Assembly: GCF_000283155.1 (NCBI RefSeq)
Contig: NW_004454177.1
Coordinates: 1,558,802 to 1,622,801, forward strand
Reading direction: 5' to 3'
DNA length: 64,000 nt
From: Ceratotherium simum simum
Lineage: Eukaryota > Chordata > Mammalia > Perissodactyla > Rhinocerotidae
The position numbers and the translations under genes are program-made. The notes beneath the pieces are model-generated. The model saw nothing but the letters and a program-made list of their open reading frames with translations, had not been told where the DNA came from and did no database searches. Positions 22,164 through 34,544 of the stretch are shown here, one piece after another; positions within the stretch are counted from its first letter, which is position 1, and the number at the start of each line of letters is the position of its first letter.

Positions 22164-22404
22164 GGGGCTGGCCCGGTGGCGCAAGCGGTTAAGTGCATGT
22201 ACTCCGCTGTGGCGGTCCGGGGTTCGCTGGTTCGGATCCCGGGTGTGCACCGATGCACCGCTTGTTGAGCCATGCTGTGGCGGCATCCCATATAAAGTAG
22301 AGGAAGATGGGCATGGATGTTAGCACAGGGCCAGTCTTCCTCAGCAAAAAGAGGAGGATTGGCAGATGTTAGCTCAGGGCTGATCTTCCTCACACACACA
22401 AAAA
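22164..22404 (+). mobile_element. ERE SINE, full (two-module) form, nested in a hAT relic
   Basis: Plus-strand equine SINE starting GGGGCTGGCCCGGTGGCGCA. A tRNA-like Pol III A box is visible near 22177-22190 and a B box GGTTCGGATCC at 22229-22239. It ends in CACACACACAAAAA. Perfect 13-bp duplications AAGAATGAAATGA flank it at 22151-22163 and 22405-22417. The near-intact promoter boxes and perfect duplication suggest a young insertion. Confidence 0.95.
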
Positions 22405-22624
22405 AAGAATGAAATGAAAATGTTACTTCTTTTCAATTTTGTGTATTATTTTTTCACATGGCTCTTAAGTTGTTAAGAAGATAAATACTTAAGTTGTTTG
22501 GATCTAACTACTAAATAAACAGAACTGTTAGGTATTTATGTTGGCCTACAGGCTCTACATAAAAATTACTGAGACACTAAGGGTGCTGTAAACTCAGAAA
22601 GTTTGGAAATCTGACCTAGAAGAA

Positions 22625-23110
22625 ATGATGCTTTATCTGGATCTAAAAAGCGGAGTAAGAACTGGCTAGAGAAAGATGAAAGGAGAGAAGGGCATTTGAA
22701 GTGAAGAGAATGGACAGAGCTAATGTATGAAGACAAGAGAGAGCATTATACGTGCAGAGAAGTTAGAGTTTGATGACACTAGAGCAAAAATGGTAAAGCT
22801 GGAAGAAGGTAAAGATCAAGCTGAAAAGGCAGGGGACAGCTCACCAAGGTCTTTGTGCCATTTTAGAGAGCTTGACCCTGATCACATTATGCAGTGGGCA
22901 ACAATGAATGACGGTAAGTCAGAGGGGCATGATCAGATTTTCATGTGAGGGATGGATTTAAGGGAGATAAACTGTGTGCCAGAAACTACTTAGAAGGCCT
23001 TGATAATAGATCAGACGGGGGACATCGAGAGGTTGAACTTTAACGAGGATGGGAATGTTGGGATGGCTGATTGAATGAAGCTTGGAGACTGATTAGAAGT
23101 TGTAGCTTAA
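22625..23110 (-). repeat. L2 LINE fragment
   Basis: Reverse L2 internal sequence: 'GAGAGCTTGACCCTGATCAC', 'GGGGCATGATCAGATTTTCA' and 'GAACTTTAACGAGGATG'. It is diverged. Confidence 0.55.
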
Positions 23111-24394
23111 ATGCCTATGTGGATGGTGGAGACACCTCTGAGTGCGAATAGAGTAGAAACAACTTTGGGCTGGAGTGGTAGTGGGTGATGAGTTCAGTTA
23201 TTGCTCCCTGGAGAACCTGGGGGTCTGGGCTAACAGCGAGACCAAGTATCATGAACAGACACCGAGTCTAGTTGCAGTGTACTGTGTTCCTAAAGCTTTC
23301 TCTTTTGGCTTGACTATGATTCCTTGTCTCTTTTTGTTTGTAAGCCAGACATTTCTTTTAGGCTACCCATCGAGTTCCTACTTCCTGTCTCAGGAATACC
23401 TTTGGCTCCCAACTCCCTCAATACTGAGGTCAGTAAATACTCAAGCCATCCCTGGTTCAGGGGGATAGGTTAGCCCAGACCCCGAGGTTCTGCAGGGTGA
23501 CTCATCTCTCACGTGCCTTCAGAGGATAGTTCATCCCCTATTTGATTGCACTTGACAAAACTCAAATATCTGACACCTGAAGTAAAAAACAATAGGCAGC
23601 ATATGTATACCAATGGAAACGGAAATATATTCCCTCAAAATAGTAAGACCTTGATTCAATTAAGTAGAAAACTAATTTGCTGAGCTTTCTAATTACTTGA
23701 AGTTGTTCTGTCCTTGGCTTTGAATTGCTGGTAGACGCATACTCATGGCCTCAGGATCCCATCTGCTCTGTGCGTTGGTTTTCTGTGACCAAGGACTTAT
23801 TTGTATAGGAAAAGAGAAGATAAGGGGTCAAGTATGTAATCCTACAAGTGGATGAAGCTCCCTATGCAACCAAAATTAAATTATATCTTTCCTTCATGTA
23901 GCTAAGATAATCTCAAATTTTAGAAACATTTAAAATATGTTCTCAACCTCCAGGATACCTGTTGTTAAATTTTCCATATCTGATACTGTGAATTCAATTA
24001 AAAGATGACCTAATTAATCCAATATCTCATTCTTTTCTCTGGATCTGCACTAGACTGGGGGATAGGCAAACTTAGATAGACTCCAACTCCTATTTTTCCT
24101 GATTGGAGAGTCTAGTCATATCAAGAGGCTACTGGTGCCACTAAGCAAAATCGAGGGATTCTTTTAGGGTGTATTTGAAAAACAGATGCTGTTTTGTAAT
24201 GTGGTTTTAGGTAGAAATATCAGAGTTATTGTGCTCTATGAAGAGTCGTCTGCTCAGTGCCGACCTTCTTAAGGATGATTTGAGACAGCTTAACAGCATG
24301 CCTGAGGCTGACAACTATCTTGAGAAAAGAGGGCAAGTAGGTGACTCTGCATCTATTTGTATCTGTAGTAGAAGAAAAATAAGGATAAAGAAGT

Positions 24395-24470
24395 CAATAA
24401 TGATTGAAGGCCTTCTCTGTACCAGGCACTTAATGGACGTTAAATCTCATGACAAATGGTGAAGCCAGTA
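24395..24470 (-). repeat. MIR fragment
   Basis: 'CCTTCTCTGTACCAGGCACT' and 'TTAAATCTCATGACAAATGG' resemble the MIR 3' part in reverse. Confidence 0.45.
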
Positions 24471-26499
24471 TTGTCAGGAGCCTCCCTGGACCTGGGAGGC
24501 TCTACCCTGACAGGTCAGCTCTCCAGTCATCTGTGTGGTTGTTCCAATCCAGGGGCTGGTACTGGAGGCTATGACTAAAGTCTGAATCAGTGAAAGAAGT
24601 ATATTGAGTAGTTGAAGCATGAGCCTAGATTCCCGGGAAGCATCTCAGCCAATGGCCTCCAAGCTCCCTCTTCTCTGGAAACCCAGGAAGAAGTGGCCCC
24701 CAAACCTCTCACTGGGTGTGATGCTGGAGATCTGCTCCAGACTCCTGGGGTGGCTTCTGGGTCAGAATGGGACTCCTTGGCAGTATCCCCCATGTGCGGA
24801 GCACCCCCATCAGGAGCAGTAGGGTATGAGGATGGGGTAGATGGACACAAAATACAGAACAGACATGAGTCTAGGCCACTCCAGTGGCCAGGGATGGGAT
24901 ATGCTTACAGAGCAACCAACTTAATCCCCTAAATTTACATACTTCAACTCCTCCCACCCTTCAGTGTCCATTAATCAAGACTTCAGTTTCTGACATGGTT
25001 ACTCTCTCAGCTACCAGTGGCCAATGAGATCCTTACAGATTCAATCCTACCTTTAATTGATGGTCAGAGGCCAAACAAATGTGGGGGAGCATTTGAGGAG
25101 CAGCTAAGAGACACACAAGCCGAGGAGGGGGCAGAGGCGGTATTTTAGCCAAGCCTTTTCAGCTCAAGTAAAACCAGGGACTGGACAAATACTGGTGCTC
25201 CAGCGGGTCCTTGCAGGAGCTAGAACACGGGCACTGGTTTTTAGGTACCCTCTCCCCGAAGGAAGAGATTTTCTAATTTGCTGCTTTAGTTTTTTCATCT
25301 TCAAAGAGGAGGTGATGAATGGGCCACGAGGAGACTGAGGAAGAAAGATGTGACATTTATAAGGTGTTTTGAGGTCCTCAGAAGCAACCATAAGTGATAA
25401 ACAGTGATTCCATGGCTGCAAAGTATCTTGAGACCATCCTGTCTCTTCTTCCTTATGACCAGAAACAAAGGGGGATTCAACAATGTGTCTTTATTACCTA
25501 ATGGCCCTTGTGCTCAGAAAAGTTCTTCCACGTTCCAAACTCCTTCCAACTGTGCCAAACTCATGCTACCTTTTCTGCACCTGGTAGAGTTGATCACTCT
25601 TTCCTACATAACAAAATTATTTATTCCATCACTTTCACACAAAGAATTCCAGCTACTTTTTGTCACCAAGGCCAGTAAGATAGGCTTGCAAAGAGCCTGG
25701 GCAGTTCAGTTTAACAACCTCATCTCTGAAGTCTCTGCTCCCTCCAGACTCCTCCCTGTGAAGCTGAAGGAGGGCAGTGGAGATGCCTGTCAATAAACAT
25801 AAACCATAATGGCCCTACCCATTTCCTTCAGAGGAAATGAACCTAATGGAGAAAGATATATTGATCATAAAGACCCAATTTCAGAATCAGTCTCCTGGCG
25901 GTGAACCCTTTCAGTGAGCTGGGGCTAATGGCCTATGCTTTCAGCGGCTGCGGCCTGTCTGAGAGCTGTACGTCTAAAAATCAATGGGATAGCAAACCTG
26001 CCGGGGGGCCAGGGATGCTACCGCCAAAAGTCCGGCCAACGGGAAGGAAAAGACTGTGGGCTTTTTTATAAAGCTAATCAGAGAAGGAAAAAAAAATTAC
26101 TGAGCTACTTGGGGGCTTAAGAAGGCCTTGCAGTTGAAGAACTCCAACCTGCGGTGACACCCTTCTTTCTTTCCTATCAACAAAACTCTATTTTCCAACC
26201 CATAAAGAGCCTATTAAGCAGGTCTCCTCAGGGGGTGGTTAGCAGGGAAAATGCTGCTTAGGTTCCCCGACGTTTTTATGTGGCAGAGCCCAGCAGCCCA
26301 TATGGAGTGGTCTTTGGTTCTTGCTAAAAAGGGGCTGGAGCTCTGGCCTCTGCTGTAGGGAGGCAGCAGTTTGTAATTGGGAAAGCAGCCATTAGACCAT
26401 GGGTGGTGACATAATAAAACACATTTCTCTTTGCCTCTGTTATAAGTCTCTCTAGGATCTAGACAATACCTTTCTTCCCGCCAAGATCAATGAGTTTTT

Positions 26500-26730
26500 G
26501 CAAAGAGGCACTTTGCTGTGTAAAAAGAGCACGTTCTTGGGAGCCAAACTCTCACTAGTTGTGGGACTGTGGACAAGTTAATTATGCTGAGATTCATTTT
26601 CCCAGTCTCTTAAATGGCGATAACAACACCTACCTTGCAGGGTACAATGATGATTAATATCAATATCAGATACTGTATTTGAAGAGCTCAGCACAGGGTC
26701 TGGCATATACTGGGTACTTAAAAATAACAC
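26500..26730 (+). repeat. MIR SINE
   Basis: 'TGGGAGCCAAACTCTCACTA', 'GTGGGACTGTGGACAAGTTA', 'CTTAAATGGCGATAACAACA' and 'CAGGGTCTGGCATATACTGG' in order give nearly a full length. Confidence 0.8.
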
Positions 26731-27359
26731 CTGCACATACGCCTACGCATATTATCGAACAATCTTTGCAATTTTCCCAGAATAAATGTCTGTAAGTTTC
26801 ATGCTAAGAGAAGCATTTCAAGACTGGGCATCAGAAGACCCAGATCCCTTCTCTGCTAAAACAATCTACAACCATCTGGGAAGATCTTGAGAAGTGTATG
26901 GGATTTGGGGAGAGAGAAAATCTTTCTAGACAAGGCAATAACACAAGAAAAGGTGGAGGGGGGAAGCCAGCCAGTGATGAGTGAGAACTGTGAGGCAGTC
27001 TACTGGAGAGAGGGATGCGACCCAGATTGCGGGGAGGCAGGCAGCGGAGTTTAGATTCTATCAGGAAGGAAGTTGGGAGGCTGTGAGAGGCTGAGAGGCT
27101 CTGAGCAGGGGAGGGACAGTTTCCACTCACTGAATGTATCCAAGGAGAGGAGTGACAGCCCTGAGCTGGGTGTCTATAGTCATCAGGAACTGGGGGAGAG
27201 GCTGGCCAGCATTCATTCCCTTTTTCCTCTAAGATCCTAAGTTACTAGCGCTCCCTGTGGGGCCTTTATTACTCACTCTTCAGAGTAATACCATCTCTCC
27301 CCACCTGAACTACTTCCCAAGGGAATAGGATAAAAGTTTCAAAAATTCAATCCATTGTT

Positions 27360-27568
27360 CAGTCATGCACCACTTAACAACGTTTCAGTCGACGACAGAC
27401 CCAATATACGATGGTGGTCCCGTAAGATTAGAACCATGTAGCCTAGGTGTGTAGTAGGCAATCCCATCTAGGTTTGTGTAAGTACACTCTACGATGTTCA
27501 CACAACAATGAAACCGCCTAAGGACGCATTTCTCAGAACACTTCCCCGTCATTAAGCGATGCATGAAG
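27360..27568. mobile_element. Tigger/pogo-like DNA transposon, internally deleted
   Basis: About 209 bp with inverted ends: CAGTCATGCACCACTTAAC on the left and its diverged complement (TTAAGCGATGCATGA) on the right. The interior has typical segments such as GGTGGTCCCGTAAGATTA, CCTAGGTGTGTAGTAGGC and GTGTAAGTACACTCTACGAT. It is shorter than the usual consensus as I remember it, so the middle is deleted. The subfamily name is uncertain. Confidence 0.7.
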
Positions 27569-28324
27569 GTACATGCTGAACTATTATTACTCCTTGAGAA
27601 ACAGAGGATCAGAAGCTGCCTCTGTTTTGCCCAAGAACACACAGAAAGCAAGGGACACAATGATCCCAGAATCAGATTACATAAGATCATGAATGTTATA
27701 ACAACACTTGGCACAGTTCCCTGCCTATAATAGGTGCTCAATAAATATGGTCATACTTTATATTTTTATGACTATCTCCTCTCTAGGACCATCCCATTTC
27801 TGTGTGTTTTCACACACTTTTCCTCCTCTAAGAGATACCTGAGAATGGAATGTGGGTTAGTGCTCTGACTAGCTGCTTGGTTCAGTTTCGCATTTAAGGC
27901 GTCAGTCTCTGACTCTCTGTCAGTCCAGAAGATGCTGTTTCTAGGTTACAGGTTCTACAGAAAACTATGGAAATCAGGCACCCCTGGAGGGGCAGTGTCT
28001 GTTGTGCACAGTCTCTGTGTCCCTGCAGAGGAAAGTCCAGCTGATTTGGGGGGAAAGGTGTCCACTGAATAAAAGAGGTTGTGTCCCTATGGGGCACCGT
28101 GGAGGGTGGGAGGTTAATACAGAGCCACAGTGAGCCCCAGAGGCCTTTCAGACTGGCAGCCCAGTGTGGAAGTGCTCTGAGGCATGCAGAAGGCAGGAAA
28201 GCTTCTGCGGGAAGCTGAGAAGGCAGTGACCGCCCTCGGAGAGGCAGGACCTGCCTGGGGAAGGATGGAGCTCACTGATAAAAACAGTGTGTAGCACCAG
28301 CACCACAGTAGTGCTGATGCTTTT

Positions 28325-28500
28325 CTTAAGACTTTTATATAATCACTCATGGATCCTCCTAGCAGCCCTGAGAGGTAGGCACAACATCGTTGTTATTTTT
28401 ACTTCACAGATGAGGAAAGGGAGGCAACAGAGAGGTTAAAAGACTTGTTCAGCTCACACAGTTGCATAGGGCAGAGGTGAGACTAGAACTCTGACCTGCT
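28325..28500 (-). repeat. MIR SINE
   Basis: 'TTCACAGATGAGGAAAGGGA', 'GAGAGGTTAAAAGACTTGTT' and 'GCTCACACAGTTGCATAGG'. Confidence 0.85.
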
Positions 28501-28919
28501 TTTTCTTGTCTAGAGCTCTGAGGTATGCCTGGGTCTCAAAGAGTGAAGGAGCGGTGCAGGTCTGTGAGGTTAATCTCTGCTGCAACAACTGGCAAGTGGG
28601 ATTTAAGACAGAGAGAGAGAACAGCCCCACGCCTACCCCCACCAGAAAAGGGATCTGGGAGAAACATGAAAATGAGGAGTCATTTCAGGTTGCAGAGACT
28701 AATTTTTTTTCTCCTCCCATTTTCACCTCCTCCTTCTCTAAGCCACTAGAATCAGCTAAAAATACTTAAATATGGATGATTTTTAGTCCTTCTGAAATGG
28801 TTTCAGCCCTAAGCTACATAAGATGCTCTGACTCACAGCCTTGGTGGGTCAGGGAGAAGACCAAACAGACCAAACAGAACCATTGTCGCCACTCTGTACC
28901 TCTTCACGTAAGCAACCGA

Positions 28920-29140
28920 TTAGCTAACACGTATTTACTAGGAGCCAGGCACTGTACTAAACATTTTACATGTAAATGATCTCATTCAATCCTTACTCAA
29001 CGCTTTGCAAGAGGTGCCATTATTTCCCTCACTGAACAGGCAGGGAAAGTGAGGCTTGGAGAAACTGTAGAACTTGGCCCAGGTCCCACAGCTGGAAAGA
29101 GGAAGATGTGGCATTCAAGTGTGTGCTCAGCCACTGGGCC
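28920..29140 (-). repeat. MIR SINE
   Basis: 'GAGCCAGGCACTGTACTAAA', 'TTTACATGTAAATGATCTCA', 'GTGAGGCTTGGAGAAACTGT' and 'CCCAGGTCCCACAGCTGG'. Confidence 0.85.
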
Positions 29141-29279
29141 ACGTGTCCTCCCGAGGAGAAAGATGTCAGTGCCAGCAGCGGCCACTCTGCTTCTGCATCA
29201 TGGCAAGGTGAAGTGCAGCGATGATCTTCCACAGGAACTTTCTACAAAATATGACTGCACTGCTTTCTCAACCCAACAC

Positions 29280-29430
29280 TTGGCAGTTCATTTGTTTGTT
29301 CATTCAACTCAATTAAACATTCCTACAACGAGCAAGTATTGTGTCAAGCTCTGTTGCCAAACACTGTGTTAAGGGCTGTGACTGTAAAGATGGGAAAACA
29401 AAGCCCCTGCCCTTAAGGGAAGTCATCATA
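29280..29430 (-). repeat. L2 LINE fragment
   Basis: Reverse L2 3' end: 'TTGTTCATTCAACTCAATTA', 'CACTGTGTTAAGGGCTGTGA' and 'AAGCCCCTGCCCTTAAGG'. Confidence 0.7.
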
Positions 29431-29469
29431 TGAGCACCTCAACAAACAGACAATGGAAAGAGAAGGAAG

Positions 29470-29690
29470 GCGACACTAATGGCGCACCTATTATGTGCTG
29501 TGCAATTTACAGGTATCATCTTACTTTAAACCAATTTGGTGGGGTTAGCATTACTGCCTCCATGGTACACATGATAAAACTGTGGTGGAGAAAGATTAAG
29601 AACATTGTTCAAGACACACAGTTAGTCAGTGGCAGTTCTGGAATCAAACCAAGTCTGATTTTCAAACCCATGTTCTTGTCAGCACCCCTC
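29470..29690 (-). repeat. MIR SINE
   Basis: 'CACCTATTATGTGCTGTGCA', 'ACACATGATAAAACTGTGGT', 'AAGACACACAGTTAGTCAGT' and 'TCTGGAATCAAACCAAGTCT'. Confidence 0.8.
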
Positions 29691-30129
29691 CCCTCCAAAA
29701 CTCTCCCTCCATTGAATGATTGAGGTCAGTTTCAAAAGGAGTATGTGGGTAAATGAAAATCAGTCTTGGATCTGAAGAACTAAGCTGAGGGTTTTCTACC
29801 AGGAGGATGGTATTATCACAGGATTCATGGGTGGACCTTGGAAGGAGAACACGAGGCAGAGGGACACCTAGAAGTCTTACATGTGTACCAAATTCCACCA
29901 GAGCAATTACTCTTGCAGGTCAAATTCCATCCTGCTGGCCACTTATTTCAAGAGATATCCGTGAAGACAAAAATACAAGCTAGCAAAAGAACTGGACAGT
30001 GTTAGAGCTCACTGTATGAGGCAATGACCAGTATAGTCACGTTTGCAATATGAAGGGGCAAAGAGAGGAGTAAGCTTTGCAGGAATTCAGAGCAAAGGGA
30101 ATTGGCTAGTTTAGATACCTGCTGCCATC

Positions 30130-30630
30130 AGGGTTCCATATAAAGCACCCCCATCCTATTTTTAAAGACCTTCATTTCCACAAAAGTATAAACTCCTTAC
30201 CAAGGCACACTGGCCCTCCATCCTCATCCCTGTCTACCTCTTAAGCTTCACCATCAAGCATTCTGTTCATTGGTTCTTGTCTCACACTCAAAACCTTTTT
30301 CCTATTTGTTCCTTTTTATGCAAGGCCAACTCTACCCTCCGTTACCTGGCTGAAGTAACTGAGGGTATGGCTCAATTCCTACCTATTCTTTAACAGTCCA
30401 TATGGGTTTCAGCTCCTTCAGGGAGCTGTCCCTGACTGGTCTGGGCACCCATAACACCCTGTATGTGGTTGTATCATAGCATCCTGTGCATTATATTTAA
30501 ATGATCTGTCTTCTGCAAAAAACTGTGAACTACTTGAAGCAGAGATCATTTCTTATTTTCTTGCAGCCTTAGTAGGCGGCATAGTATTCAGCACATAGTT
30601 GGTGTTAAATAAATTTTTTAAAAAGTGAAC
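30130..30630 (+). repeat. L2 LINE, 3' region
   Basis: 'AGTATAAACTCCTTACCAAG', 'TCAGGGAGCTGTCCCTGACT', 'GTGAACTACTTGAAGCAGAG' and 'CAGCACATAGTTGGTGTTAAA' follow the L2 3' order. Confidence 0.75.
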
Positions 30631-30662
30631 TTCATGAAGATGTTAGAGGTATAGATATCTAG

Positions 30663-31310
30663 TGTGGCAGACAGACTCTAAGGTGACACCGCAGTAATCT
30701 CTGCCTTCTGATATTCACTCCCTTGTATAATCCCCTCTCATGGAGCGTAAGTGAGACCCAAGACTCTCCCTGCTTCTGTCTGCTTCTCTCTGCTTCTGTC
30801 CAACAGAATATGGCAAAGGTGATGGGTGTCATGCCCATGATTAGGTTACCTTATATGACAAAGGTGCTGGGCATCACTCCTGTGATTCCATTATGATACA
30901 CACATAAGACACATGATACACATATAACACTCTCATGACTCACTCTCCTGCTGGCCTTGAAGAAGCAGCATGTTGTGAACTGCCTATGGAGAGAGCTGCA
31001 TGGCAGGGAACTGTGGGTGGCCTCTAAGATCTAAGAGTGGCATATAGCCAACATCCAGCAAAAAGGTGGGGCTCTCAGTCCTACAACCAAAAGGAAATGA
31101 ATTCTGCCAGCAACCTGAATGAGGCTGGAGGTGGATCCTAGTTGAGCCTCCTGATGAGAAGACAGCCTAGCCAACAGCTTAAATGCAACCAGACTCTGAG
31201 CAGAGAACCCAGCTAAACCTGGACTCCCAGCCTACAGAAACTGTGAGATAACAACTGTGTGTGTTTTAAGTCACTAAGTTTCTAGTGCAGAGTAATAGAA
31301 AACTAATGGA
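30663..31310 (+). mobile_element. MaLR LTR (MLT1-type)
   Basis: About 650 bp with several MLT1 hallmarks in order: TGTGGCAGAC start, 'AGAAGCAGCATGTTGTGAAC', 'GGAACTGTGGGTGGCC', 'CAGCAACCTGAATGAG', 'ACAGAAACTGTGAGATAA' and 'TTTTAAGTCACTAAGTTT' near the end. No internal retroviral sequence adjoins it, so it is a solo LTR. A small CTGCTTCT repeat lies at about 30769-30800. Confidence 0.85.
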
Positions 31311-31554
31311 TGTCCAGCTTTTCAGGAAGGAGGAAATAGGCAGGAAAGTAACATTGCTTGAGCATTAGCTGGTATGAGCTGGTGAGACCAACTTCAGCAT
31401 TAAGGAGTAATCAAGGCAGCAGGAGACAAGAGGCCTCAATCCCAGAACCAACTGAAACTGACTGATTTGATTCCTTTATCATGAATACATCCTCATTTCA
31501 TTCCTGCCACCATTTAAACTTGATTTAGACCATTACATGGCCAAGAGTCATAGC

Positions 31555-31760
31555 TTATTACTCAAGGTAGGGGGTACAAGGGAGTGGCCAGGACATAGAC
31601 TCGGAGTCAGACAGAGCAGGGCTGGAATCTGCGGCTACTCCTCCAAAGATGCGAGCCGCCAGGTAAATGACCTGACCTCTCTAAGCTTGGTCCTCTAGCT
31701 AATCCAAGGCTGATTACAGCGCTCTGTTAGGGTTATGTGAAGTGGCATAACGAAGTGGCT
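31555..31760 (+). repeat. MIR SINE
   Basis: 'CTCGGAGTCAGACAGAGCAG' and 'AAATGACCTGACCTCTCTAA', then a degraded 3' part ending GTTATGTGAAGTGG. Confidence 0.65.
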
Positions 31761-32609
31761 ACCTCAAGCTCTGTGTTCCCAGCCACTGGATCCCTCCCCA
31801 CCCCCACTGCTCACTGCCCTCCCCAACTTTCCCTGACTCTAAGGTTAAGCCTGCTTTAGGATTCTCCCGGATGGAATCCTTCAGCAAAACGATTTTTGGC
31901 TGATGCCTCAGAGGTTTATGTTGTAGGTGAAATCCCAGGAAATTCTACCCAACCTGTTCCAACAGTGCTAGGCTGCAGAGAGGTCAGGCTCAATTTCCTG
32001 AAACGACTTACTGCTTCCCCTTTCATGGGGGCACTTTCTATATCATAAGTGGGACTTTACCAAACACACTGGGAAGTGAGAGAGGTCCCAGACTTTCCAG
32101 GCAGCCATCTGTCTGCTGGCCGGACTCCATTCCCCCAAACCATTGCCCCCCACATCATCTCGTGTCCATGTTGTGTGCCCCCCACCCCAACTCCCAGAAC
32201 TCAGGGAATCGGGTGATATGTACTTTGGGGATCAGTAAATACACTGCCTGCCGCCCTTGCCAGCCTGGGGACCCCGAGGAAGCCTGACTCAAAGGTGTGG
32301 CTGGGGTTTTTTTAAATGAGGTCTTGTCTTCCCATAGGGCCTCTGAGAGCTTAGAGCCTTTCCATCTCATAAGCCCTCCTCCCTCAGTGCCTTAGCAGGC
32401 AAGGACACAGAGACCTGAAGGCAATTATTAATTTTATATTATGGATAGAGAACATACAGCCCATTCGTTTACTATCCCACAGCTTGGAATATCTAGGTTT
32501 ATCAGATGTATACTAACGTCCAGTACCGCGTCAGGCACCCCTGAGTGTGATAGCATGTGGGTGTGTGTCTGCAATTTAGCATCTGCTAACAGTACATGTA
32601 TTAAGATAC

Positions 32610-32760
32610 GATTTAGGATGCTCACAGAATTTCAGGCCTTCGAGATCAAGATCACTTACTTCAATCCTCTCATGTTACAGAAGAGGAACTAAGATCCACA
32701 GAGGTAAGTGGCTTGACAGGGACAGGAAGCCAGGTTCCCTAAGTCCCGAAACTGCATTCT
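32610..32760 (-). repeat. MIR3-type SINE
   Basis: 'CTTCAATCCTCTCATGTTAC', 'AGAAGAGGAACTAAGATCCA' and 'GGTAAGTGGCTTGACAGGG'. Confidence 0.65.
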
Positions 32761-33204
32761 TGGCACGTTACAAGGCTGTGTCTCTGCCTTTTTTGCTTAG
32801 GCTGTGCTGCTTAATTTCCTCTGATCTAGTGCCCCTTCTTGAGCTCTTGGGCAGTGCTAATTTGCTGACAGGCCTTTGGACCCCCTTCGTAGGGAGCAGC
32901 ATCAAGAGACGACCCCTCCCTCTGCTTGCCTCAGCCATGCAGTGTGATCTTGGCAGGGCAGATGGATCTCCCGCCCCAGGTCCTACTTCCTCCTTTGACC
33001 TGTTCCAGACTGGGGGCCCCCTGGCCCTACCACAGCCCTCCACACTGGGGCGCTACAGCCTTTGAGAACAGCTAGAACCACCCTTGATGTGAAGAGAGGG
33101 GAGTCTGCAAAGAGCAAGCATGCTGCCTTCCCTGGGATCTAGGAGCTAGATGCTGCAAACAAATGGCAGACAGTGGGGATGAGGCAGGAAAAGAAAGAAG
33201 CGTC

Positions 33205-33370
33205 AAAAAGACTGTGTGTCCAGCACTGGCCTACACACGTTTGCTCATGTAACAACATCTTATTTAATCCTCAGGGCTGGTCTGTGAGATATTTTGTAAA
33301 GATGAGGAAACTGAGGCTTAGAGAGGGAGGCAGTATTCTTAGGCTTAAGCTTATAAACGTGCAAGCTGGA
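33205..33370 (-). repeat. MIR SINE
   Basis: 'CATCTTATTTAATCCTCAGG' and 'GATGAGGAAACTGAGGCTTA' are clear reverse MIR cores. Confidence 0.85.
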
Positions 33371-33999
33371 GAATCCAATCTAGTCACTGGCTCCATTTAT
33401 CAAGACATAGTCCTACATTTCTGGTGCACAAAGAGGGCCTGACTCAGCTCTGGGTAACTCTGCATGGGTTTCAAGGCCGAACGCGCTTAAGGATTTTCCA
33501 CGCAGCTCATTCGTACTGCCACATTCAAATGTCACCCTGACTGGAGTCGGCTTTGATTCCTCACGGATGCCTTGATTCCTCAAGGCCAACACTTGGTAAT
33601 GCTTATGCCTCAGTATCAGCCTTGACTCCTTCCACCCAATTAACTGACCCTCTTCTTAACCAGCTTGTGAGTTGCCTAGGAACCCCTGTGTCCTGTGTCC
33701 AGCACCCTCCATGGTAACAGGGAAAGGGGCACTGTAATGTCTGGATACAAACAATTTCTGTAATAAGCTCCAAACCCCAGGAAACAGACAATCAAATTAA
33801 CCAGGGAGTATGAAAACCAAAGCAGATTCTAATTAATCATCCATGTTTAGACCAGGTTTGTTGTTAGCCACGAGATTTACAAAAGAGCTTTCTGGTCTGT
33901 TTTCTTTTTTCTAAATATAAATCCAGTCTTAGAAATGTAGGACCTTGAACCTAAGTTGACAAAGGCTAAGCTGACGCTGTCCCCAGCTCAGAGGAGGAT

Positions 34000-34090
34000 C
34001 CTAAATGAGTCACTTCCCCCTGCCTGCTTCCCCTTGGCTGATAAGGCCTCCCTCTCTGGGTGGGAGGGAGAGATAATGAGCTGAGGGCTG
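34000..34090. promoter_or_regulatory. Candidate haematopoietic enhancer (AP-1/NF-E2, ETS-like, GATA cluster)
   Basis: Within 80 bases there is an AP-1/NF-E2 site (ATGAGTCAC, 34005-34013) running into an ETS-like CTTCCCC stretch, a GATA site (TGATAAG, 34039-34045) and a second GATA-like AGATAA (34071-34076). No interspersed repeat is recognised here. NF-E2, GATA and ETS factors cooperate in megakaryocytes, and UBASH3B acts in platelets, so an enhancer role is plausible but unproven. Confidence 0.25.
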
Positions 34091-34544
34091 AGAACCACTT
34101 TGGCATTAATCAGGAGCAGAGGGCATGCCCTGCTCTGCAGAACCATCTTAATCGACATGGAAAGCTTTTCTGAAGCTGGCTGGGCAAGCCCCTCCGTGCC
34201 AGACCATCACTCTTAGTGGCTACACTCTCTGGCCCTAGTTGCCTCCCCCAACCCCCAACCTGATCCCCACTTTCCTTAAAAGAAAAGTGTCCAACGTTCA
34301 GGCCCTTTCCACAGAAGGCTACAAGTCAAAAGGTCAGCTGCTATCTGGGTTATCTGAGTTTCTGTTATGGATAAGCTGAGAGGCGAAGACCGCTGAGAGA
34401 GGAAAGGAGCGACATGTTCCTGTGCTTAGGTATTAAACTGAATTCATGGGCATGTGCAGTTAGAGGTGGTATTAACTTCATTAAACATGCTTCAGAGCTC
34501 TGGGGCTTCATTGAAACTCATGCAAAAATATTCACCATCGGACC

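Larger units (their letters stand above)
21782..22616 (+). mobile_element. hAT-Charlie relic interrupted by ERE
   Basis: A DNA transposon remnant with a degenerate left end (GAGGTTCTCAAATTGT) and right end (AGTTTGGAAATCTGACC), split by the ERE at 22164-22404. Its left part holds a readable C-terminal transposase fragment (21979-22131). The right part is AT-rich 3' non-coding sequence. The element predates the ERE. Confidence 0.75.

Noticed and set aside
22164..22404. Functional tRNA gene (A and B boxes present)
   Set aside because: The tRNA-like head belongs to an ERE SINE with A-rich tail and target duplication; no cloverleaf with a proper acceptor stem was evident.
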